NCBI GenBank assembly: GCA_934279105.1
Contig: CAKQWR010000122.1
Coordinates: 1-5,980 of the forward strand
DNA from: an uncultured Oribacterium sp.
GTDB taxonomy: Bacteria > Bacillota > Clostridia > Lachnospirales > Lachnospiraceae
Length of the DNA stretch: 5,980 bases
Direction: 5' to 3'
In this document: in pieces, positions 1-5,458 of the stretch
Layout of the letters: each line of letters begins with the position of its first letter
How positions within the stretch are numbered: position 1 is the first letter of the stretch
Position numbers and translations under genes: made by a program
The notes under the pieces: model-generated
Database searches by the model: none
What the model was told of the DNA's origin: nothing
Seen by the model: the letters and a program-made list of their open reading frames with translations, nothing else

Positions 1-864
1 GACTCCATCTCCGTATATCCAGAGCGCAGCCTGACCCCGAAGGCGAAGGAGCGCGTCATCGAGTATACCGAGCGTCTTGCGAAGGCACTGCACGTCATCG
101 GTATGGTCAATGTTCAGTTTATCGCAGATGGTGATGAGGTTTACATCATCGAGGTAAATCCTCGTTCCTCACGTACCGTTCCGTATATCAGTAAGGTAAC
201 CGGTATTCCGATCGTACCGCTCGCAACACAGATCATCTGCGGACACACGATTCGTGAGCTCGGCTATGAGCCGGGTCTCCAGAAGGAAGCCGACTACTAC
301 GCAATTAAGATGCCGGTATTCTCCTTCGAGAAGATCAAGGGTGCCGACATCAGCCTCGGACCGGAGATGAAGTCGACCGGTGAGTGTCTCGGTATCGCAA
401 AGAGCTTCAACGAGGCACTGTACAAGGCATTCCAGGGCGCTGGTATCCAGCTTCCGAAGTATAAGAACATGGTCATCACCGTACGTGATGAGGATAAGGA
501 AGAGATCGTTCCGATCGCAAAGCGTTTCGAGAACCTCGGCTACCGTATCTTCGCAACCCACGGTACCTATCAGGCACTTGCAGATGGTGGTGTAAAGTGC
601 TTCCAGGTTCGTAAGGTAGAGCAGGAGTCCCCGAACATCCTCGACCTCGTACTGGGCCATGAGCTCGACATCGTCATCGACGTTCCGAAGGAGGGCGCAG
701 AAGCTTCCAAGGATGGTTTCGTAATCCGTCGTAATGCGGTCGAGACCGGTGTCAATGTTCTGACTGCAGTGGATACGGCAAGAGCACTTGCCACATCCCT
801 CGAAAATAAGTCATCTGAGCTGCATCTCATCGATATCGCAGCCCTCGATGAAGAAAAAAATTAA
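1..864 (+). CDS. carB: Carbamoyl-phosphate synthase large subunit, C-terminal part (gene begins before the window)
   Basis: The frame is open from base 1 to a TAA at 862-864, giving the last 287 residues of a protein that is usually about 1,060-1,075 aa. The enzyme makes carbamoyl phosphate from bicarbonate, glutamine-derived ammonia and two ATP in the cytoplasm, for pyrimidine and arginine synthesis. The fragment starts inside the second ATP-grasp (carbamoyl phosphate) domain. The metal/ATP motif EVNPRSSRTVP lies at residues 51-61, with E51 and N53 as the expected ligands. From about residue 155 the MGS-like allosteric domain follows, with ITVRDEDK, ATHGT (185-189) and GFVIRR (239-244), all typical of CarB. 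In Bacillus-type nomenclature it could be called pyrAB or carB; the window does not show whether it is the pyrimidine or arginine copy. Codon use is GC-rich, with CGT for arginine and CCG for proline. The next gene starts 13 bp after the stop, so the two are probably co-transcribed. Confidence 0.96.
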   Translation, partial: DSISVYPERSLTPKAKERVIEYTERLAKALHVIGMVNVQFIADGDEVYIIEVNPRSSRTVPYISKVTGIPIVPLATQIICGHTIRELGYEPGLQKEADYYAIKMPVFSFEKIKGADISLGPEMKSTGECLGIAKSFNEALYKAFQGAGIQLPKYKNMVITVRDEDKEEIVPIAKRFENLGYRIFATHGTYQALADGGVKCFQVRKVEQESPNILDLVLGHELDIVIDVPKEGAEASKDGFVIRRNAVETGVNVLTAVDTARALATSLENKSSELHLIDIAALDEEKN

Positions 865-877
865 GAGGAGGCACAGC

Positions 878-1813
878 ATGAGCAAAAAGCGAATGGTCAT
901 TGCGCTCGGACATAAGGATCTGGGCTATACCCTTCCGGAGCAGAAGGCTGCCGTTGCACGTACCGCAACGATGATCGGCGATTTCGTGGAGGACGGATAC
1001 CAGGTTGCACTGGTATTCTCCAACGCACCGCAGGTAGGTATGATCCACACCGCGATGAAGAATCTGACGGAGGCAAATCCGGAGCAGTACGTAAATACAC
1101 CGCTCCATGTTTGCTCCGCGATGAGCCAGGGCATGATCGGCTACGATCTGCAGAACGCAGTTCGTGCCGAGCTCGTAAAGAGAGGCATCTACAAGACGGC
1201 GTCCACCATCATCACACAGGTGCTGGTCGACCCGTACGATGAGAGCTTCTACAATCCGATCAAGTGCGTCGGCAAGCTGATGAACGCAGAGGAAGCACGC
1301 AAGGAAGAGGAGAACGGTAACCACGTGGTGATGATCTCCGATGGTGTATTCCAGCGTATCGTTCCGTCACCGACACCGAAGTCCATCGTCGAGATCGATG
1401 CCATCAAGGCGCTGCTCGACGCGGATCAGGTTGTCATCGCCTGTGGCGGCGGCGGAATCCCGGTACTTCGTCAGGGCAATAACCTGAAGGGCGCAGCCGC
1501 TGTCATCGAGAAGGATCACACCGCTTCCCTCCTTGCAAAGGATGTGGATGCAGATATCCTTCTGATCACCACTGCGGTAGATCACGTATCCCTGAACTTC
1601 GGCAAGCCGGATGAGAAGGCACTCGCAACCATGAGCGTCGAGGATGCAAAGCAGTACATCCACGACGGTCACTTCGAGTTCAAGTCCATGCAGCCGAAGG
1701 TGGAAGCCGGCGTAAACTTCGTCGAAGCAGGCAAGGGCCGTAAGGCCATCATCACCTCGATGGAACTCGCAGAAAAGGCCGTAAACGGCCTCGCAGGCAC
1801 CACGATCGAGTGA
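878..1813 (+). CDS. arcC: Carbamate kinase
   Basis: This 311-aa protein has the usual length of carbamate kinases, amino-acid-kinase-fold enzymes that interconvert carbamoyl phosphate + ADP with carbamate + ATP. Family motifs in order are SNAPQVG (48-54), SQGMIGY (83-89), TQVLVD (113-118), QRIVPSPTP (159-167), the glycine loop ACGGGGIPV (188-196), AVIEKDHTASLLA (208-220) and NFGKP (240-244). The N-terminal phosphate loop reads ALGHKDLG (9-16) where the canonical form is ALGGNAL. The family assignment is still clear from the rest. The start is the ATG with AGGAGG at 866-871 and a 6-nt gap; an in-frame upstream ATG at 788 lies inside carB without a ribosome binding site and is rejected. The gene follows carB by 13 bp and ends before a strong terminator, so it is the last gene of that operon. 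No arginine deiminase or ornithine transcarbamylase gene is visible. Its physiological direction (ATP production or carbamoyl phosphate disposal) cannot be told from sequence. Confidence 0.93.
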   Translation: MSKKRMVIALGHKDLGYTLPEQKAAVARTATMIGDFVEDGYQVALVFSNAPQVGMIHTAMKNLTEANPEQYVNTPLHVCSAMSQGMIGYDLQNAVRAELVKRGIYKTASTIITQVLVDPYDESFYNPIKCVGKLMNAEEARKEEENGNHVVMISDGVFQRIVPSPTPKSIVEIDAIKALLDADQVVIACGGGGIPVLRQGNNLKGAAAVIEKDHTASLLAKDVDADILLITTAVDHVSLNFGKPDEKALATMSVEDAKQYIHDGHFEFKSMQPKVEAGVNFVEAGKGRKAIITSMELAEKAVNGLAGTTIE

Positions 1814-1831
1814 GAAAATCGCAGATAACTG

Positions 1832-1848
1832 TACCGGCATTACCGGTA
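1832..1848 (+). repeat. Small inverted repeat between arcC stop and its terminator
   Basis: TACCGG and CCGGTA form a perfect 6-bp stem around a CATTA loop. There is no T-run after it, so it is not a terminator. It would form a hairpin in the 3' untranslated region of the carB-arcC transcript, possibly affecting message stability. Confidence 0.45.
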
Positions 1849-1886
1849 TGAGACGTAAGTGAAATGCATCGCGGATAAAATTTGGG

Positions 1887-1912
1887 AGGAGGCTCGAAAG
1901 AGCCTCCTTTTT
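1887..1912 (+). terminator. Rho-independent terminator of the carB-arcC operon
   Basis: AGGAGGCTC (1887-1895) pairs perfectly with GAGCCTCCT (1900-1908) around a GAAA tetraloop. The 9-bp stem runs straight into a T-run at 1908-1912. It lies 74 bp after the arcC stop, with no gene between. Confidence 0.92.
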
Positions 1913-1947
1913 GATGTGCAGAAATGGAAGATGGAATGTGGAATGTG

Positions 1948-2050
1948 GAAAAAGAAGAGATGGAGAAAAGAAGAGATGGAGAAAAGAAGAGGTGGGGAAA
2001 AGAAGAGATGGGAAAAGAAGAGATGGGGAAAAGAAGAGATAGGAAAAAGA
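1948..2050. repeat. Polypurine tandem array, 15/16-bp unit, about 6.5 copies
   Basis: The unit GAAAAGAAGAGATGG, with or without one extra A or G, starts at 1948, 1965, 1981, 1997, 2012 and 2028, and is cut short at 2043. Unit lengths are 17, 16, 16, 15, 16 and 15. The steps are not multiples of three, so no reading frame is kept and the array is unlikely to be coding. Almost every base on this strand is a purine, with one T per unit. It starts 35 bp after the operon terminator. The varying unit length fits replication slippage. Confidence 0.88.
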
Positions 2051-2104
2051 GTTGAGGCACAGCCGCGGGTTGTAAGATGATGAAAAGCTCGAAAGCATTG
2101 GCAT

Positions 2105-2320
2105 GAGCAGGAGGAGACGTTCGGGTGGCTGGCAGGAAGCGCATTTCATCCAGACAGGGAATACAGCAGAGGGAGATGCTCGGGGAGGCCGGGAGGAAGC
2201 GCAATTCATCCTGACAGGGAATACGGCAGAGGGATATGCTCGGGAAGGCCGGGAGGAAGCACATTCAATCCAGACAGGGAATACGGCAGAGGAAGATGCT
2301 CGGGGAGGTTTGGAGGCTGG
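2105..2320. repeat. 60-bp tandem array, about 3.5 copies
   Basis: Sequence recurs with an exact 60-bp step at 2161, 2221 and 2281. The shared core includes GAGGAAGC, then TCATCC or TCAATCC, then GACAGGGAATAC and GCAGAGG. A more diverged first copy starts near 2105 and is one base shorter. The last copy stops near 2320. Because 60 is divisible by three, frames stay open on both strands; the plus frame from ATG 2103 would give 91 aa with 20-aa repeats such as TGNTAE. That ATG has no ribosome binding site, and most differences between copies change the amino acid, so it is treated here as non-coding. Confidence 0.85.
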
Positions 2321-2328
2321 TAGATTTT

Positions 2329-2566
2329 CGCAATATGAAGATGAGGGCGGATTTGACATTAAGTATTTGGACGTTTGACGCAATGTGAACAATCGAAGAA
2401 ATCTGGCATTATATAAGTTTGACAAATAAGAGGATCTAGGCGAATAAGACATTAAGTCCTTTTACAATACAGAGAAAGTTGAATATCTGACATTAAGTAT
2501 AGGAAGGTGTTTAACGCAATACGAGACTTGAGGGTGATTTGGCATTACAAGTACTTAATGTCAAAT
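2329..2566. repeat. Diverged ~50-bp direct repeats with GACATTAAGT cores
   Basis: Four related units can be aligned by eye, starting at about 2329, 2379, 2464 and 2515. The first and second are adjacent, as are the third and fourth, with about 34 bp between the pairs. Each opens with CGCAAT or ACAAT followed by a purine-rich stretch, and has GACATTAAGT or GGCATTA about 26 bases in. The fourth unit ends in an inverted copy, ACTTAATGTC at 2553-2562. The copies have drifted and contain several stops in every frame I followed, so this is non-coding. Confidence 0.6.
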
Positions 2567-2752
2567 CAAGTATGAGCGATGTATTGTGTGAAAACACATG
2601 ATTTCATATTCGGAGCGCTTAGCTGAAACCGAAAAAGATAATGTCTATTCTAAGGAATTTCATGTATAGTCAAAGTGATAATGTCATTTGAAGAAAAAAT
2701 ATAATATTGCGACAAAGAAGAGCGGTCAAGCAATCGAGCGCTAATCCATAAT

Positions 2753-2912
2753 CCCCAATCAATCAATCCCTCCAAGCTGACGAGAGCCAACCCCCAATCA
2801 ATCAATCCCTCCAAGCTGACGAGAGCCAACCCCCAATCAATCAATCCCTCCAAGCTGACAAGGGTCAATCCCCAATCAATCAATCCCTCTAAGCCGACAA
2901 GGTTCAATCCCC
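2753..2912. repeat. 39-bp tandem array, 4 copies
   Basis: Units start at 2753, 2792, 2831 and 2870, exactly 39 bp apart, and the CCCCA beginning of a fifth is at 2909. Each begins CCCCAATCAATCAATCCC and contains AAGCTGAC or AAGCCGAC. The first two units are identical; the third and fourth carry 3' changes (for example GCC to GTC to TTC), which suggests stepwise duplication from one end. The step is 13 codons, so frames are open on both strands: minus 3018-2650 with an IDWG-containing 13-aa repeat, and plus 2705-3124 with a PQSINPSK repeat but no start codon before the array. Neither has a ribosome binding site. No product is proposed. Confidence 0.9.
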
Positions 2913-3110
2913 ACAAGCTTCTAGCGTTCCTCCTCTTCCTGAACCTTCTTTTCCTTTGGAAAACTGCGCATCGTAAGAAGATTTCCTGGATGTCTGTCGT
3001 GTCGAACCAGAAAATCATAAAAAAAAATATGTTTCATAAAAAATCAATTTTGGCTCGGAATTCCGCCGCTTTTTATGGTCTGTCCGACGACTATAGTCTG
3101 TTTGTAGACA

Positions 3111-3139
3111 TTTTCAAATTATGAAAGCCACGCTACACT
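3111..3139 (+). promoter_or_regulatory. Weak candidate promoter for the nuclease-like gene
   Basis: TTTTCA (3111-3116) and TACACT (3134-3139) are spaced by 17 bp. Each matches four of six consensus bases. Position relative to the gene (start at 3220) is reasonable, but no better pair is seen nearby and the match could be chance. Confidence 0.3.
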
Positions 3140-3152
3140 AAAACCAATTCAT

Positions 3153-3167
3153 AAGAAACTGTTTCTT
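3153..3167. repeat. 15-bp palindrome upstream of the nuclease-like gene
   Basis: AAGAAAC and GTTTCTT are perfect inverted halves around a single T. The site lies between the candidate -10 box and the ribosome binding site of the 3220 gene. Its size and place would suit a repressor operator, but this is inference only. Confidence 0.4.
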
Positions 3168-3219
3168 CGATAGGCTTTTTCGTCTGCATGTAAATCTTAT
3201 ACAAGGAGGAATCCATAGC

Positions 3220-4020
3220 ATGGCTATTACGACGTATGAACTGGCAAAAAGGGATATAGAGTGTCTGGAGAAAGAAATGAAGCGGCTCGAAAGGGAAATC
3301 AAGCCACTCCCGAAGGGAAAGCTTGCTGTGTATACAATCGATGGATATCGCCGCTTCTACCAGATTTATCAGGATCCGAAAACACATAAGAAAACGAGAA
3401 CCTATATTTCGAACTACGATAAAATGCTGATCAAACGGATGGTGGATAAAACCATGTATGTCGCAGATCTCGAGAATAAACGAGAAGAGTATGAGCGCTT
3501 AAATAGATATGTCAATGCTTATGAGAATAAAATTGCAAGAAAAGAACGGAAGCTTGCAAATGTGAAAAAACTTATGGAACTATATGAATATACTTCGCCA
3601 CTGTCGAAGATGTGTCAGGAGTGGGAAAATGAGGACTATCCTACAAATCCTTATCCTAAGATGACAGGAATCAAGAGCGCACTAGGAGTAGAAGTTCGGT
3701 CGAAATCCGAAGCGTATATTGCTTCGAGACTAAAGGAAAGAGGACTGCCGGTACGTTATGAATGTGAATTGCAACTTCGAAACGGTCCGATTTATCCGGA
3801 CTTCACGATTCTTGACCCACGAACAGAGCGTATTTATTACTGGGAGCATTTGGGCATGATGGATGATGAAGACTATGCAAAAAATGCAGCGCATAAAGTG
3901 AGCGAGTATGCTGCGGCGGGATATTATCTGATGAAAGACCTGATTATTACGAGCGAGACGAAAAACAGGCCTCTGGATTTCGGGCTGGTTGATCACTTGA
4001 TCGAGTATTATTTCGCATAA
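3220..4020 (+). CDS. Stand-alone PD-(D/E)XK-nuclease-like protein with coiled-coil N-terminal half
   Basis: This is a 266-aa protein I cannot name. The start ATG is set by AAGGAGG at 3203-3209, 10 nt upstream. Residues 1-30 and about 80-120 are rich in K, E, R and L in a helical, coiled-coil-like pattern. Between them is YRRFYQIYQDPKTHKKTRTY (43-62), a basic strand-like segment that may bind nucleic acid. The C-terminal half resembles the PD-(D/E)XK nuclease fold: RSKSE (160-164), PDFTI (193-197), then YYWEHLGMMDDEDYA (206-220). The likely metal ligands are E164, D194 and E209. The lysine expected two residues after the last acid is absent (E209-H210-L211), so activity is uncertain. There is no signal peptide or membrane segment. 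It is flanked by repeat arrays rather than by partner genes. Codons are A-richer than in carB or the glycosyltransferase (many AAA, AGA, ATA), suggesting later acquisition. No terminator is evident directly after it. The family call is by motif reading; the gene itself is secure. Confidence 0.85.
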   Translation: MAITTYELAKRDIECLEKEMKRLEREIKPLPKGKLAVYTIDGYRRFYQIYQDPKTHKKTRTYISNYDKMLIKRMVDKTMYVADLENKREEYERLNRYVNAYENKIARKERKLANVKKLMELYEYTSPLSKMCQEWENEDYPTNPYPKMTGIKSALGVEVRSKSEAYIASRLKERGLPVRYECELQLRNGPIYPDFTILDPRTERIYYWEHLGMMDDEDYAKNAAHKVSEYAAAGYYLMKDLIITSETKNRPLDFGLVDHLIEYYFA

Positions 4021-4055
4021 AAAGAGCGGCCTCACGAGTGGCGAGAGAGTATCTT

Positions 4056-4173
4056 CGTGCGATGTGACGCTCCTCACTTTCGCGATGTAATGCTCCTCTT
4101 TTACGTGTGATGTGACAATCCTCTTTTTCATTGTGATGTGACAATCCTCTTTTTCGTTTGTCATGTCTGGAAC
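4056..4173. repeat. 23-26-bp tandem repeats after the nuclease-like gene
   Basis: Units start at 4056, 4081, 4104 and 4129, and a degenerate fifth at 4155. The best copies share GTGATGTGACAATCC followed by TCTTTTT. Unit lengths are 25, 23, 25 and 26, so no frame is kept. The minus-strand open frame across them (4194-3730) mirrors the nuclease gene and is rejected. The two downstream copies are nearly identical, while the upstream ones have drifted. The last partial unit contains the -35 box of the next promoter. Confidence 0.8.
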
Positions 4174-4186
4174 TGCGTGGTAGAAT
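4158..4186 (+). promoter_or_regulatory. Promoter of the glycosyltransferase gene
   Basis: TTGTCA (4158-4163) and TAGAAT (4181-4186) each match five of six consensus bases, with the ideal 17-bp spacing. Transcription would begin near 4193 and run into the gene at 4407. Confidence 0.7.
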
Positions 4187-4406
4187 AAATCCAACTATGG
4201 GAACTGATTGATGACGGCTGGCAGAGGCTCGATGTTCGGGAAAACGGGTCTTACGCAGCTGTATAGGGTTGCAGCGCTGGATTTCAGGGCGTTCATATGA
4301 ATCAGAAACGTACGAAGGAGTATGAGAGATGCGTTTTTGACGATGTGGGAGCGGGATAGGGATGTCGGGCGTGCAGCAGCCGGGAATGAGAAGAGAGGAA
4401 GAAAAT
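4187..4406 (+). other. Long 5' leader of the glycosyltransferase gene
   Basis: From the expected start near 4193 to the coding start is about 215 nt, longer than a simple leader needs. It holds a GAAGGAG (4314-4320) placed 8 nt before an ATG at 4329 that reads only three codons (M-R-F-stop). A 39-codon frame at 4322-4441 overlaps the start of the glycosyltransferase, but its ATG is too close to that GAAGGAG to be well placed. I see no terminator-antiterminator pair and recognise no riboswitch class. Confidence 0.4.
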
Positions 4407-5426
4407 ATGAAGCTTGTCAGCTTTGCAATACCATGCTATAACTCGGCCGCGTACATGCGGAAGTGTATCGAATCGATCCTTCCGGGTGGTGACGAGGTCG
4501 AGATCATCGTCGTGGATGATGGCTCACAGAAGGATGATACCTTCGAAATCGCGAAAGAGTACGAGGCGAAGTATCCTGGCATCGTGAAGGCCGTACATCA
4601 GGAGAATGGCGGTCACGGTGAGGCGGTCAATACTGGTCTTCGCAACGCTACCGGCCTTTTCTACAAGGTTGTGGATTCCGATGACTGGCTGGACGACGAT
4701 GCGCTTCCGAAGGTGCTGGATAAGCTCCGTGAGCTCATCATGGCGGGCACACCGGTCGACATGTTCATCTGTAATTTCATCTACGATAAGGTCGGCCAGA
4801 CGCACAAGAAGGTGATGCGTTACGTGAGCGCTCTTCCGACAGACCGTATTTTCGGCTGGGATGACGTGAAGCATTTCCATCTCGGTCAGTATGTGCTGAT
4901 GCACTCCGTCATTTACCGCACGCAGATGCTCCGCGACTGCGGCCTCGTGCTGCCGAAGCATACCTTCTACGTCGACAACATTTTCGTATACCAGCCGATT
5001 CCGAGCGTCGAGAAGATGTACTACATGGATGTGAACCTCTACCATTACTTCATCGGCCGAGATGATCAGTCGGTCAATGAAACCGTCATGATCGGGCGCA
5101 TTGACCAGCAACTGAAAGTCAACCGGATTATGATTGACTGCTGCGACCTCACCAAGCTGAAAAACCGGAAGAAGCGTCACTACATGTTCAGCTATCTCGA
5201 AATCATCACGACGGTTTCGTCGGTGCTTGCGATTAAGTCCGGCGACCCGGAGAATATGCAGAAGAAAAAGGAACTTTGGGAGTATCTCAAGAACAACCGT
5301 TTCCAGACATGGCTCAAGATGCGCTTCTCCTTCCTCGGACAGGGCTGTAACTTCCGCCTGAAGGCAGGAAACGAACTCACGATCCTCTGCTACAAGCTGG
5401 CGCAGAAGTTTTATGGATTTAATTAA
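4407..5426 (+). CDS. Family 2 glycosyltransferase
   Basis: This is a 339-aa GT-A-fold enzyme of the GT2 (PF00535-like) type, which transfers a sugar from a nucleotide-sugar donor. Residues 1-12 (MKLVSFAIPCYN) form the first strand and donor-site opening. EIIVVDDGS (32-40) is the nucleotide-binding motif, and ENGGHGEAVNTGL (66-78) is the usual following helix. VVDSDDWL (88-95) holds the D-x-D metal site. YVDNIF (188-193) may supply the catalytic base, where many relatives have an ED pair. Residues after about 200 are helical and not diagnostic. No clear membrane helix is visible, so it is probably soluble or membrane-associated. The start at 4407 is chosen because GAGAGGA sits 8 nt upstream and the fold begins at once. 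An in-frame ATG at 4362 lacks a spaced ribosome binding site. It has its own promoter and terminator, so it is a single-gene unit. Acceptor and donor cannot be told; cell-surface polysaccharide or glycolipid synthesis is the usual role. Confidence 0.9.
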   Translation: MKLVSFAIPCYNSAAYMRKCIESILPGGDEVEIIVVDDGSQKDDTFEIAKEYEAKYPGIVKAVHQENGGHGEAVNTGLRNATGLFYKVVDSDDWLDDDALPKVLDKLRELIMAGTPVDMFICNFIYDKVGQTHKKVMRYVSALPTDRIFGWDDVKHFHLGQYVLMHSVIYRTQMLRDCGLVLPKHTFYVDNIFVYQPIPSVEKMYYMDVNLYHYFIGRDDQSVNETVMIGRIDQQLKVNRIMIDCCDLTKLKNRKKRHYMFSYLEIITTVSSVLAIKSGDPENMQKKKELWEYLKNNRFQTWLKMRFSFLGQGCNFRLKAGNELTILCYKLAQKFYGFN

Positions 5427-5435
5427 GGATGGATG

Positions 5436-5458
5436 GGACCGCTTCGGCGGTCCTTTTT
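5436..5458 (+). terminator. Rho-independent terminator of the glycosyltransferase gene
   Basis: GGACCGC (5436-5442) pairs perfectly with GCGGTCC (5447-5453) around a TTCG loop closed by C-G, an exceptionally stable tetraloop. Five T follow at 5454-5458. It begins 9 bp after the stop codon. Confidence 0.94.

Larger units (their letters stand above)
1913..3219. other. Gene-free, repeat-dense island between arcC and the nuclease-like gene
   Basis: No frame here has both a ribosome binding site and a recognisable product. The stretch holds four separate direct-repeat families, listed on their own: about 1948-2050, 2105-2320, 2329-2566 and 2753-2912. Between them are short AT-rich links. From about 2920 to 3200 is non-repetitive sequence that includes a TTTTCC/GGAAAA inverted repeat (2949-2963) and a CGGAATTCCG palindrome (3056-3065). 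Base composition shifts from purine-rich (1920-2320) to AT-rich (2330-2720) to pyrimidine-rich on this strand (2750-2960), unlike the even, GC-richer operon before it. Confidence 0.75.

Noticed and set aside
1859..2080. Plus-strand 73-codon open frame rich in K, E and R
   Set aside because: It contains the operon terminator near its start and then simply translates the polypurine array.
1367..2452. Long minus-strand open frame of 361 codons, and an overlapping one at 2264-1752
   Set aside because: It runs antisense through the end of arcC, the terminator and two repeat arrays. The low-complexity S/F/P/L protein is the shadow of the polypurine and 60-bp repeats, and no ribosome binding site is seen.
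2585..2598. TGTGT-GAAA-ACACA hairpin as a terminator or RNA element
   Set aside because: A 5-bp A/T-rich stem without a T-run or any gene before it is too weak to support.
1913..2912. CRISPR array
   Set aside because: The repeats are head-to-tail with no unique spacers of constant length, the families differ in unit size, and no cas gene is present.
2650..3018. Minus-strand 122-codon frame with 13-aa repeats as a real gene
   Set aside because: No ribosome binding site precedes its ATG, and the frame is open because a 39-bp unit is a multiple of three; the plus strand is equally open.
3730..4194. Minus-strand 154-codon frame
   Set aside because: It overlaps the end of the nuclease-like gene antisense, and its start region is the 23-26-bp repeat array.
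4362..4406. Extended N-terminus for the glycosyltransferase from ATG 4362
   Set aside because: The purines before it abut the ATG with no spacing, and the extra 15 residues do not belong to the fold, whereas the 4407 start is well placed.
4322..4441. 39-codon frame overlapping the start of the glycosyltransferase
   Set aside because: The nearest ribosome-binding-like sequence ends one base before its ATG, the product is not recognisable, and the overlap is in a different frame from a clear gene.
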